32,428 bases of DNA from Terriglobia bacterium (GCA_009838515.1 VXRL01000044.1:1-32428), one strand, 5' to 3'. Counted from the stretch's first letter, positions 8,194 through 16,442 are shown. Made by a program: numbers and translations. Notes: generated from the sequence alone by a model not told the origin.

Positions 8194-8299
8194 CGCTAAC
8201 ATGCTGGAGAACGCGTGTCGGCAGGACGCATTCCATCACGCCCACTGCCGCACATGGCCGGACGCCGCTGCTTCGTGTAGCGAACCGGCCGGGGCATAA
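8192..8299 (+). pseudogene. vapC: Truncated VapC toxin (PIN domain N-terminal stub)
   Basis: The frame overlapping the vapB stop reads DANMLENACRQDAFHH, then CRTW. This matches the opening of VapC PIN domains (DANVLVYA-x-R-x-DAPHH...C-x-W), including the first catalytic Asp. The frame has no ATG before that Asp. The AAGGTCCTG just before it would join the frame as KVLDAN if one base were restored, so a one-base loss near 8191 is likely. A stop at 8297 ends the frame after 35 codons, where about 130 are expected, and the remaining acidic residues are missing. Confidence 0.65.
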
Positions 8300-8343
8300 C
8301 GTGGCGCAATAATATTCCGAAGCTGGTCCGCTCGCTAAACCCC

Positions 8344-10032
8344 ATGCAGATCATTCGCAAGGATCACGATATCTTCGACGCCGTCATCGTCGGTTCTGGC
8401 GCGACGGGCGGCTGGGTCGCCAAGACGCTCGCCGAGTCGGGCATGCAGGTAGCGCTGCTGGAGGCCGGCCACCGCACGACCGAGGCCGAGTTCACCGAAC
8501 ACCTGCGTACCTACGACCTCAAGTACCGCGGTCAGTCCCCTGAAATCGCTCGAAATCGTCCGATCCAGAGCATGAAGTACGCCTGTCGCGAGTCGAACTT
8601 CAAGTGGTTCGTCGACGACATCCGCAATCCCTACACCTATCCGGCGGACAAGCCGTTCCAGTGGACGCGCGGCCGCCAGCTTGGAGGACGGTCCCTCACC
8701 TGGGCGCGCCAGAGCTACCGTCTGTCGCCGCTGGACTTCTCGGCCGCCAGCCACGATGGCTACGGCGAGAACTGGCCTATGACGTACGAGGAAATGGTCC
8801 CGTACTACGAGACCGTCGAGCGCTACGTCGGCATCAGCGGAGAACCGCTCGGCCTCATGCAGTTCCCCGACAGCATCATGCAGCCGCCGATGGCGATGAC
8901 CTGCGGCGAGCAGCACTTCAAGCGTAAAGTCAATGCCCGTTTCGATCGCAACGTCACCATCGGCCGCACCGCGATCCTGACCAAGCCGCTCAACGGCCGC
9001 CAGCCATGCCACTACTGCGGCCCGTGCGAGCACGGCTGCATCACGCACTCGTACTTCTCCAGCGTTTGGACCACCGTCGCAGACGCCGAAAGGTCGGGCA
9101 ACTGCGCGGTGCTAACGGACGCGGTTGTCTCCCACGTCACCACCGACAAGGGCACCGGCCTCGCCGATGGCGTGGCTTACTACGATCGCCTGACTCGCGC
9201 GCCGAGGAAGATCCGCGCCAAGGTCGTGGTCCTCTCAGCGTCGACCTTGGAATCGACCCGCATCCTGCTGAACTCAGGCGATGGCTTTTGTAACTCCTCG
9301 GGCGCGCTGGGCCACTACGTGATGGACCACATGTACGGAGGGGTATCGGGCGTGCTGCGAGTCAAAGAGAGCAAGCGGTGGGCCGGCCCTCCCCAGCGCC
9401 CCAACGGACTCTATCTGCCGCGCTATCTGAACGTCGAGCGCCCTCATACCAACGGCATGATCCGCGGTTTCGGCGCTCAGATGCGCAACGGGTCCAGCTA
9501 CGGCTCGCCTAGGGCGATTGCAGCCATACCCGGTTTCGGGGCAGGCTTCAAGCGCGCCGTGCGCGACTCGGACTCCTACTGGCGCTTCGGCCTGGGAACC
9601 TCGTCCGAGTGCCTGGCGCGCTACGAGAACTACGTCAAGCTCGATCCGCACGTCAAGGACGCATGGGGCATCCCGGCTCTGCACATGAACGTGACGTGGA
9701 GCGACAACGAGACGCGCCTGTTCAACTACTCCGCCGACGCGGGCGAGGAGATGTTGCTGGCTGCCGGGGCCGAAGACATTCGCAAGATCACGACGCCGCG
9801 TTGGCCCGGCGGTGCCACGCACGAGGTCGGCACGGCGCGCATGGGCAACGATCCGCACAAGTCCGTGCTCAACAAGTGGGGCCAAGCTCACGACCTCAAG
9901 AACCTGTTCGTCACCGATGGCGCAGCCTTCGTCACGATCGGTTGCTTCAACCCCAGGCTCACCATGATGGCGCTCGCGCGGCGGGCATCGGAGTACTTGG
10001 TCGAGGCCGCGAAACGAGGCGAACTCGCATAG
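8344..10032 (+). CDS. GMC-family FAD oxidoreductase with four-Cys cluster
   Basis: GMC enzymes oxidise sugars, alcohols or sterols with FAD. This 562-residue protein opens with the FAD dinucleotide fold VIVGSGATGGWVAKTLAESG and the ribose-binding LLEAGHR. The second FAD contact is WTRGRQLGGRSLTWARQS. The C-terminal active-site region has THEVGTARMG (candidate catalytic His) and DGAAFVTIGCFNPRLTMMALA (conserved Asn-Pro). There is no signal peptide. CHYCGPCEHGC places cysteines at 222, 225, 228 and 232; related sugar dehydrogenases carry Cys-rich segments here, some binding an Fe-S cluster. The gluconate dehydrogenase small (Tat) subunit and cytochrome that often accompany this group are absent nearby. 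The substrate is unknown. It is followed by a YCII protein after 230 bp. Confidence 0.9.
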   Translation: MQIIRKDHDIFDAVIVGSGATGGWVAKTLAESGMQVALLEAGHRTTEAEFTEHLRTYDLKYRGQSPEIARNRPIQSMKYACRESNFKWFVDDIRNPYTYPADKPFQWTRGRQLGGRSLTWARQSYRLSPLDFSAASHDGYGENWPMTYEEMVPYYETVERYVGISGEPLGLMQFPDSIMQPPMAMTCGEQHFKRKVNARFDRNVTIGRTAILTKPLNGRQPCHYCGPCEHGCITHSYFSSVWTTVADAERSGNCAVLTDAVVSHVTTDKGTGLADGVAYYDRLTRAPRKIRAKVVVLSASTLESTRILLNSGDGFCNSSGALGHYVMDHMYGGVSGVLRVKESKRWAGPPQRPNGLYLPRYLNVERPHTNGMIRGFGAQMRNGSSYGSPRAIAAIPGFGAGFKRAVRDSDSYWRFGLGTSSECLARYENYVKLDPHVKDAWGIPALHMNVTWSDNETRLFNYSADAGEEMLLAAGAEDIRKITTPRWPGGATHEVGTARMGNDPHKSVLNKWGQAHDLKNLFVTDGAAFVTIGCFNPRLTMMALARRASEYLVEAAKRGELA

Positions 10033-10262
10033 GCCGCTGGTCGCCAACAGCTGTGCCTAGGGCGCTAGACTTGCGCGTCCAATAAGTGTTAGAGTTCCCG
10101 TACTGATCGTTTAGTTCCTTCGTGCCAGTCTTGGAGCGCACGAGGCTTGGCGGGTGGAAATCTACAGTCAGCTATGCGAGCTTAGCGAAACCAGAGGGCG
10201 TGCTGCCTGCACACACTTGGAGCGAGCTCTTGCAGGTATCTCGGAGTAAAGGAGAGCAATAC

Positions 10263-10562
10263 ATGTATTTCGTAGTCTTCGCGACTCACAAGCAGGAAAT
10301 GGGATCGGAACGGAGCCGTTTGTCGGACGCGTTCACCGACTACGTCCACGATCCCACTCATCATCCTGACGTGACCCTTCATCACGGTGGACCGACGCTC
10401 GGCGAAAGTGACGAGACCGTTACGGGCTTGCTGTTGGTGCTCGAAGCCCCATCGCTCGACGCCGCACGGGCGTTCGTCGCCGACAGTCCTTATGCCGGAG
10501 CGGACATCTTCGCCGAATCCCACATCCAGGCATGGAACTGGTTGACGGGACGCCCCGGCTAG
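10263..10562 (+). CDS. YCII-domain (YciI-like) small protein
   Basis: This 99-residue protein is one YCII domain, a ferredoxin-like fold with a conserved His/Asp pair. It starts with MYFVVFATHK, has the conserved PDVTLHHGGPT turn (candidate active His) and the DSPYAGADIF segment equivalent to the family's D-P-Y. The C-terminal helix is ESHIQAWNWL. Related proteins have been linked to peroxidase or dehalogenase chemistry, but most have no assigned role. The start at 10263 is fixed by AAAGGAGAG eight bases upstream; the same frame is open back to 10122 without supporting features. It stands between the GMC gene and the permease pair. Confidence 0.85.
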   Translation: MYFVVFATHKQEMGSERSRLSDAFTDYVHDPTHHPDVTLHHGGPTLGESDETVTGLLLVLEAPSLDAARAFVADSPYAGADIFAESHIQAWNWLTGRPG

Positions 10563-10818
10563 GCGCACTGCGTGCCGCCGGCACTTCGGATCGTCAGCGG
10601 AATCCCCTAGGAGTCCTTCCGGGCGGAGGATGTCGAACACAAGCTGATACGGAGCGAGTGCGGATGCTTCTCCTAGGCTGTAGTGCCGGAGGCACGCAGG
10701 AAGTCGCGCAGGAACGTGCGCTGGCCGTCCTCGGGACACGAATCCCTCCAGCGGGGAATCCGGACCTCTCTGGGCGTGAAGATCAACGAGGCGTGCATGG
10801 GCTAGCCTAGGGGGCCCC

Positions 10819-12579
10819 TTGAGCAACAGTTCCAAGCAGCGCGCACCAGCCGTTCGCTACGAGCCCGACGAGAATCCTCCGGCGGCCCTGGCGCTGGGTG
10901 CCGGCCTGCAGCTCGTAGTTCTCGGCATAACCAGCATTATCCTTATCCCCACGATCGTCATCCGGGTCGCTGGGGGAACCGACGAGTACCTGTCCTGGGC
11001 CGTGTTCGGCGCGGTCACCGTCAGCGGCATCTGCACGGGCCTGCAAGCGGTTCGGATGGGCCGGATCGGAGCGGGATACGTGCTCTTCATGGGCCCGGCC
11101 GGAGCCTATATCGGAGTCTGTGTGAGCGCGCTGAGCGAGGGCGGTCCATCCCTGCTCGCCACTCTGGTTGTCGCGTCGTCGCTCGTCCCGATCGTGATTT
11201 CGATGCGGCTTGCCCTGTTCAGGCGCCTTCTGACACCGACCATCGTTGGCACGGTGAATATGCTGGTACCGGCAACCGTCCTGCCGGTCGTTTTCAGCCG
11301 CCTAGCCGATGCGCCGGACGAAATGGCTCTGGCCGCGCCGCTCACTGCAGTGGCGACGATCCTGGTCATCAGCGGCATCTCACTGACCGCAGGGAGGACG
11401 CTGCGCTTGTGGGCTCCGATCGTCGGGGTCGTTGCAGGTTCGGCAATTGGCGGGTCGTTGGGGCTCTACGACGTGGACCTAGTTGCCCGGGCTCCCTGGA
11501 TCGGCCTGCCGCAGGGCGACTGGCCAGGGATCGGGCTCGAGCTCGGACCGGCGTTCGTGGAGCTCCTTCCTGCCTTCGTGTTTGTGGCTCTCATTGGCGC
11601 CATCCAAACGATCACTGGCGCAGTCACCATCCAGCGCGTGTCTTGGCGCCAGCCGCGGGCCGTGGACTACCGGGCGGTGGAGGGTGCTGTAACCGCAGAC
11701 GGCCTTGGCAAGCTGCTGTCGGGCCTCACGGCAATCGTGCCCACACAGACCATCGCGGTCAGCGTTCCGATTGTCGAGCTCACGGGGGTCGCGGCGCGCC
11801 GCGTAGGAATCGCGGCCGGTGGCGTGCTTATCGTGCTGGCGTTCCTGCCCAAGGCCGTAGCGCTGATCCTAGCGATTCCTAGCCCGGTGGTTGTCGCCTA
11901 TCTAACCGTGGTGCTGGCGATGAGCTTCGTGCGCGGCATGACGGAGGTCGTGCAGGGCGGGATCGATCATCGCAAGGGAATGATTTCAGGTGTCGCCTTC
12001 TGGGTAGGCGTCGGCTGCCAGAACGACCTGCTGTTCCCCGAGCTGCTTGCGGAATTCGCGGGCGGCCTCCTGCGGAACGGCATCACGGCCGGCAGTGTCG
12101 TGGTGATTCTGATGACCCTGTTCCTGGAGGCGGCGGCACCGCGCCGCAGCCGGATCGAAGCAGAGCTCAGTGCTTCCGTGCTGCCGAGGATCCGGGAGTT
12201 TGTCAGCAGGTTCGCGTCCCGCAACGGCATGGGGGCGAAGATGGTCGACCGCCTCGACGCCGCAGCCGAAGAAACGATGCTGACACTGATCGCGCAGGAC
12301 GAGAACCGCGAGAAGCGAGAGCGACGGCGGTTGCTGTTGACAGCGCGCAAGGAAACCGGCGGAGCCGTGCTCGAGTTCGTTACCGCGTCCGGCGAGGAGA
12401 ACCTTCAGAACCGGATCGGGCTGCTCGCCGACACTCCCGACGAGATGCCGGTGGAGCGCGAGGTCTCGCTTCGGCTGCTGCGCCACATCGCGTCCTCCGT
12501 TCGCCACCAGCAGTTCCACGACCTCGACATCGTGACTGTGCAAGTGGAATTCCCGGAGACGCGCCGCGGGGGCCGCTGA
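10819..12579 (+). CDS. NCS2-like (SLC23) permease with C-terminal HATPase-like domain
   Basis: The first ~440 of 586 residues form a multi-helix permease of the nucleobase/ascorbate (NCS2) family, opening with the typical YEPDENPPAALALGAGLQ. The usual signature positions are changed: helix 8 has AIQTITGAVTIQR (residues ~261-273) in place of the E-x-x-G-D pattern, and helix 10 has PTQTIAVSVPIVELTG (from residue 308) in place of the Q-N-x-G pattern. Xanthine or uracil transport therefore cannot be assumed. Residues 442-586 are a soluble extension that follows the order of RsbW-like HATPase_c_2 domains: helix LPRIREFVSRFASR, helix DRLDAAAEETMLTLIA, strand RRLLLTAR, strand GAVLEFVTASG, helix SLRLLRHIASSVRH, strand DIVTVQVE. 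The ATP-binding Asn, D-x-G and G-x-G residues are not kept. The start is TTG with a GGGGG upstream. Four bases separate it from the next permease. Confidence 0.8.
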   Translation: MSNSSKQRAPAVRYEPDENPPAALALGAGLQLVVLGITSIILIPTIVIRVAGGTDEYLSWAVFGAVTVSGICTGLQAVRMGRIGAGYVLFMGPAGAYIGVCVSALSEGGPSLLATLVVASSLVPIVISMRLALFRRLLTPTIVGTVNMLVPATVLPVVFSRLADAPDEMALAAPLTAVATILVISGISLTAGRTLRLWAPIVGVVAGSAIGGSLGLYDVDLVARAPWIGLPQGDWPGIGLELGPAFVELLPAFVFVALIGAIQTITGAVTIQRVSWRQPRAVDYRAVEGAVTADGLGKLLSGLTAIVPTQTIAVSVPIVELTGVAARRVGIAAGGVLIVLAFLPKAVALILAIPSPVVVAYLTVVLAMSFVRGMTEVVQGGIDHRKGMISGVAFWVGVGCQNDLLFPELLAEFAGGLLRNGITAGSVVVILMTLFLEAAAPRRSRIEAELSASVLPRIREFVSRFASRNGMGAKMVDRLDAAAEETMLTLIAQDENREKRERRRLLLTARKETGGAVLEFVTASGEENLQNRIGLLADTPDEMPVEREVSLRLLRHIASSVRHQQFHDLDIVTVQVEFPETRRGGR

Positions 12580-12583
12580 GTCC

Positions 12584-14002
12584 GTGACCGGCCGGAGAGC
12601 ACTGGCGTTGCGCGTGCTGGCCGGGCCAGCCGTGTTCGCCATCGTTTGCGCCGCGCCTCTGGCCGGCCTCGCGCCGGAGGCGCACCTTGCCCTCGGCGTA
12701 TACGCCTGGACCGTGGCGTGGTGGGTGACCACGCCGGTGCCGTGGGCGGTCGCCAGCTTCCTGCCGTTCGTGATCCTCCCACTCGGAGGGGTGATGCCCC
12801 TATCCGACGTGGCCGGCAGCTACGGACACGTGATCCTGCCGTACCTGATGGGCGTCATGCTCTTCGGCCACGCGTTTCAAAAGCACGGCCTAGCGAGGAG
12901 AATCGCCCTCGCCGCGCTATGCGTGCCGGGCGTGGCGCGGTCCGGCACGGGCTTGATCTTCGCGATCTTGGTCGTGTCCGCAGTGATGTCCGCGCTAGTC
13001 AGTGATCTGGCGGTCATCGTGATGATGACGCCGATCGCGCTGTCGCTCACGCACTCTGTGGCAGCCGGCGCGAAGCGCATGTCGGCGGCAGCGAGCCTGG
13101 CCGTCCTCTACGGCGCTGCAGCCGGAGGGCTGGCAACGCCCGCAGGCATTGTCTTCAATGCGTTGACCCTCTCGCTGCTGGAACAGTTCACGAGCTACAG
13201 CGTCAGCTTTGTGCAGTGGGCGTCGACCGGCGTCCTCCTGGCGGCGGCCCACTTCCCGGTCTGCTATCTGATCCTGAAATTGATGCTGCCACCCGAAGTG
13301 CGGGCCATCCCCAATGCCCGCGAGCGCTTTCTCAAGGAACGCGAGCAGCTGGGACCGATGAGCCGGGGCGAAAGGAACGTCCTGCTCGTGCTGATTCTGA
13401 TGTTGGTGCTGTGGACGCTGCCGACCGTCGCCGAGATCGGGTTTCTCGACATCTGGTACGTGCCGCCGGTGGCCATGGTGCTGCTGTTCTTGTTGCCGGT
13501 CGACGCGAAGCGCAGTGCAATGACCCTAGGAGTCAAGGACTTTCAGGAAGGCGTCGCGTGGAACGCGCTGTACCTAGTGCTCGGCGGGATGGCATTGGCG
13601 GACATCTTGACGACCTTGGGCACGATCGAGTGGCTCGCCGGCCTACTGACGGGAAGTGTTACCGCCGGGGCGTTGCCTTGGGTTGCGGGCCTAGCCACGC
13701 CGCTGTTGACGCAGCTGGCCAGCGGAGCGGCAACGTCGATCATGGTTTCCACGATTCTCTTCCCGCTCGCGGAGGCCCTTGGCTACAACCCTGCGATTCT
13801 CGCCCGCATCATCGCGGGCACGGCCCAAGCCGTGGCGTTTCCTTGGTCCAGCCCGGCGTCGGCCGCGACATTCGCGTTCGGCGCTGTTGGATTCGGGACC
13901 ATGTTCAGGGTCGGCCTCGTCGCCACCGTCCTGACGTCGATCGTCGTGATCGCTCTGAGCATGATCCTAGTGCCGGCACTGCAGGCGTTTGCGGTGGGGT
14001 GA
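12584..14002 (+). CDS. SLC13/DASS-like membrane permease
   Basis: This 472-residue protein of about 11-12 hydrophobic segments resembles the Na+/dicarboxylate-sulfate (SLC13/DASS, ion transporter superfamily) carriers. Family-like segments include PVPWAVASFLPFVILPLGGV near the N-terminus, PYLMGVMLFGHAFQKHGLARRIAL, and the duplicated hairpin regions. In canonical members both hairpins carry Ser-Asn-Thr; here they read SALVSDLAVIVMMTPIAL and LASGAATSIMVSTILFPL, so both SNT motifs are replaced. Ion or substrate choice may differ. The GTG start lies four bases after the upstream permease stop, pointing to one transcript and translational coupling. The C-terminus ends in a hydrophobic helix. Substrate is unassigned. 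Confidence 0.8.
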   Translation: MTGRRALALRVLAGPAVFAIVCAAPLAGLAPEAHLALGVYAWTVAWWVTTPVPWAVASFLPFVILPLGGVMPLSDVAGSYGHVILPYLMGVMLFGHAFQKHGLARRIALAALCVPGVARSGTGLIFAILVVSAVMSALVSDLAVIVMMTPIALSLTHSVAAGAKRMSAAASLAVLYGAAAGGLATPAGIVFNALTLSLLEQFTSYSVSFVQWASTGVLLAAAHFPVCYLILKLMLPPEVRAIPNARERFLKEREQLGPMSRGERNVLLVLILMLVLWTLPTVAEIGFLDIWYVPPVAMVLLFLLPVDAKRSAMTLGVKDFQEGVAWNALYLVLGGMALADILTTLGTIEWLAGLLTGSVTAGALPWVAGLATPLLTQLASGAATSIMVSTILFPLAEALGYNPAILARIIAGTAQAVAFPWSSPASAATFAFGAVGFGTMFRVGLVATVLTSIVVIALSMILVPALQAFAVG

Positions 14003-14248
14003 CGAACAGCAGGGGGTTGGGGCGCCGGATGTCGGCCAAGCGGAAACCTCGCGGTGCTGCAACTGGCGCAGTCCGCTTGCGGGCCGCTCCAGCCCGAACA
14101 CATCTCCTACGCTCCGACAACGTACTCCTGTGGAGTGATACGCTCATGCCGGTGGGTTGTCGCCCGGCAAATTGAGGCCGACTATTTCAAGGCATCCCAG
14201 CTTTCTGGGGCAGCCGGAGAGTCCGAACAACCGCCCCGAGAGAACATC

Positions 14249-15022
14249 GTGAGATCCGAACGATGCAACTCTGGGAACGCGGCAGGCGCCCTTGGTGAAG
14301 AACCAATTCAACACGACCGACAGGACGTGCCAAGCTTCGAAGGATCCGGCGAAGCGGAAGACGCCGGCTCGCGGCAGGAGGTGACCCAACCGGCCAGCGA
14401 ACTGAATCACGAAGAAGAGTTCGAGCGGGCCTGGGCCGACCCGCGCAATACCCGGGTCGAGCTGCCTCCGGTTGACGTCAACCTAGTGCTCGCCAAGTAC
14501 TACCGCACGAACGAACCGCTCAGGTTCACCCGGACCATGCTGTGGGACATGGAGGTGAAAAAGGCGTACCGGCCCGACCTCTATATTCCTTCCGTGGTAT
14601 TGGACGGCAGCGCCCGCTATTGGCGGCCGCGGGCGGCAGCCAACGGAGCCGTGTCCTTCGTGCGGTCCACGCAGCAGCGCCTCTGGCTTGAGCCACAACA
14701 GCGCGGGCTGGTTCTAGAACAGGTCTTCCTCAACCGCGCGCTGCAGCGCGCCACATTCATCGGGGCAGCGGAACTCGTCGATGAGGACGGGAACGTGCTT
14801 CGAGCCGGCACCAGACAGCCTCTCTTTCACGTTGAGCACTCGGTAGACGGCGAGGAGTCGCGACCTCTTAACCGGTGGCGAATCGTTTACCTGACGGGCG
14901 GGCCCGAGCAGAGACTGATCGAGCGGTTCGACCGTGCAAGGCAGGTATGGCTCCGTGAGTTCATCGAAATCTACATCCGACGGGACTTGGGAATCGATCT
15001 CACCCGGAGGGCCATCTTCTGA
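14249..15022 (+). CDS. Unrecognised protein next to extradiol-type VOC gene
   Basis: I do not recognise this family. The codon pattern and an aromatic, charged sequence support a real gene, especially from FERAWADPRNTRVELPPVDV onward. Further recognisable stretches are RFTRTMLWDMEVKKAY, DLYIPSVVLDGSARYW, QRLWLEPQQRGLVLEQVF, QPLFHVEHSVDGEE and a C-terminal WLREFIEIYIRRDLGIDL. No signal peptide, membrane helix or metal motif is obvious. The first ~55 residues from the proposed GTG are low in structure and polar. The frame is open further back to a GTG at 14054, so the start is uncertain; the true product may begin later, near the conserved-looking part. It lies 246 bp after the permease pair and 373 bp before the dioxygenase-like gene. 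Confidence 0.6.
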   Translation: MRSERCNSGNAAGALGEEPIQHDRQDVPSFEGSGEAEDAGSRQEVTQPASELNHEEEFERAWADPRNTRVELPPVDVNLVLAKYYRTNEPLRFTRTMLWDMEVKKAYRPDLYIPSVVLDGSARYWRPRAAANGAVSFVRSTQQRLWLEPQQRGLVLEQVFLNRALQRATFIGAAELVDEDGNVLRAGTRQPLFHVEHSVDGEESRPLNRWRIVYLTGGPEQRLIERFDRARQVWLREFIEIYIRRDLGIDLTRRAIF

Positions 15023-15395
15023 CGCAAGGCCGCGCGCGCCGGTGGAGGCGGGCCGAGGCAGCAGATTCCCGCGCACAGGCCGGCCCCAGAGCCTTTCGGG
15101 AGAATCGGAAGTTCATGGTGGGGAAAAGGACGACGGCCGGCACGACGAGATCGCACACGAGAGTTCGACGCTGGGGAAACTGCGGGACGTTTGGATGCTT
15201 GTTCAGTGGAGCGGTCTTGGGCGCGAAACCGGTGTGGTAGCGTTAGGGGCGAATTCACGCCCGAATCGAACCCGGAAAGCATGGGCACTGTACCGACGCC
15301 ATGAAACCTCTCGCGATCCCGTCGCAAGACTATCCGATTTGAATGACTTCGAAGGGTCCAGAATCGTCGTGATCGACAAGCCTGAGAGCGTTCAG
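15023..15395. other. Gene-poor gap before VOC gene
   Basis: No convincing gene. A 41-codon frame from the ATG at 15116 ending at TGGTAG is arginine-rich and featureless. The reading frame of the downstream gene is also open through this gap, but its translation is not conserved-looking until about 15396. No clear promoter hexamers were found. Confidence 0.4.
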
Positions 15396-16307
15396 ATGAA
15401 AATTCAGGACCTTCGCCACGTCGGGTTGCTATCGCCAGCGATCGCGGCCCACGCCAAGTTCTATCTCGAGGCTTGGGGGCTCCAATCGGCCGGAGAAGAC
15501 CAGCACGCACGATATTTCCGCGGATCGTCGACCGAGCACCACATTCTAAGCCTGCATCCGGCAGACCGGCGCGGGCTCCACCACTTGGCCTTTAGCGTCG
15601 ACGGACGCGAAGCGGTCGACGCGGCAGCAACCGAACTGGAGCGGCGGGGAACTACGATCGTGGCGCGGGCGGACGAACTGGACCAACCCGGTGGCGGATA
15701 CGGACTGCGGTTTCTGGACCCGGAAAACCGCTGCATCGAACTATCAGCGGACGTGACCGGACACTCGAGTGGATCGTGGGCCGAGGGCGTCGGGCCCCGC
15801 CGGCTCTGCCATGTGGTGCTGAACACTGCGCGGTTCGATCAGGTCGTGGAGTTCTATACCGCCGTTCTTGGCTTCCGAGTCTCGGACTGGAACGAGAACC
15901 AGATGGCGTTCTTGCGATGTAGCCGGAAACATCACGTAATCGCCTTCAATCGCTTGGATCACGCATCGGTCAACCATGTTGCGTACGTGATGGCGGACGT
16001 GGACGGCGTGATGAGAGGTCTGAGCAACCTTCGTGCCCGAGGCCAGGAACCCGATTGGGGGCCGGGACGGCACGGCCCGGGCAACAACATCTTCTGCTAC
16101 TACAAGGATCCGGCCGGCTACGTGTCCGAGTTCTCCAGCGACATGGAGCACATCGAAGACGAAGCAGCGCACGAACCCGCAGTCTGGAGACGAGTGCCGG
16201 AACAGATCGACCGATGGGGTACGGCTGGGCCGCCCAGCGCCGATGTCCGGAAGGCAATGGCCGGCGACCCTGACCCGGGCTGGCCCGTGAAGGACACCCC
16301 CCGCTGA
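15396..16307 (+). CDS. Two-domain VOC protein, type I extradiol dioxygenase-like
   Basis: This 303-residue protein has two vicinal-oxygen-chelate modules, as in catechol 2,3-dioxygenase and BphC, which open aromatic rings using Fe(II) or Mn(II). Module 1 begins at LRHVGLLSP. Module 2 has the metal set His139 (RRLCHVVLNT), His194 (SVNHVAYVM) and Glu245 (GYVSEFSSD). The acid/base His and Tyr of BphC have counterparts: His180, 14 before the second ligand, and Tyr235, 10 before the Glu. The NNIFCYYKDPAGYVSEF stretch follows the family fingerprint. Catalysis is therefore plausible; the substrate is unknown. The ATG at 15396 is preceded by GAGAG; a GTG at 15369 is an alternative. The C-terminal ~50 residues are a polar extension. 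A partner hydrolase or decarboxylase is not present nearby. Confidence 0.85.
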   Translation: MKIQDLRHVGLLSPAIAAHAKFYLEAWGLQSAGEDQHARYFRGSSTEHHILSLHPADRRGLHHLAFSVDGREAVDAAATELERRGTTIVARADELDQPGGGYGLRFLDPENRCIELSADVTGHSSGSWAEGVGPRRLCHVVLNTARFDQVVEFYTAVLGFRVSDWNENQMAFLRCSRKHHVIAFNRLDHASVNHVAYVMADVDGVMRGLSNLRARGQEPDWGPGRHGPGNNIFCYYKDPAGYVSEFSSDMEHIEDEAAHEPAVWRRVPEQIDRWGTAGPPSADVRKAMAGDPDPGWPVKDTPR

Positions 16308-16382
16308 TTGATTTTCGCAAGTGCCGTGACCCCTCCTCCGCACTGCAAGCCGTGCGCCGGCGCCTGAGGCCACCAGTGCATG

Positions 16383-16401
16383 GGGGCTAACAGTTGGCCC
16401 C
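16383..16401. terminator. Hairpin between convergent VOC and LRR genes
   Basis: GGGGCTAAC and GTTGGCCCC form an imperfect palindrome (one G-T pair); allowing a five-base loop leaves a 7-bp stem. It lies between the two convergent stops at 16307 and 16443, where a shared terminator is expected. No T run follows on either side. Confidence 0.35.
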
Positions 16402-16442
16402 GGCACCGCCCGCCCGAGGCTCGCCAGTTACGGGCTTCTGGC

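Noticed and set aside
10673..10798. Minus-strand 41-codon frame upstream of the NCS2-like permease
   Set aside because: Its translation (such as RIPRWRDSCPEDGQRTFL) looks plausible, but there is no ribosome-binding site, match to a family or other support.
12675..12690. CRISPR or tandem-repeat arrays anywhere in the window
   Set aside because: No regularly spaced repeats were seen on scanning by eye; short GC palindromes are expected by chance in such GC-rich DNA.
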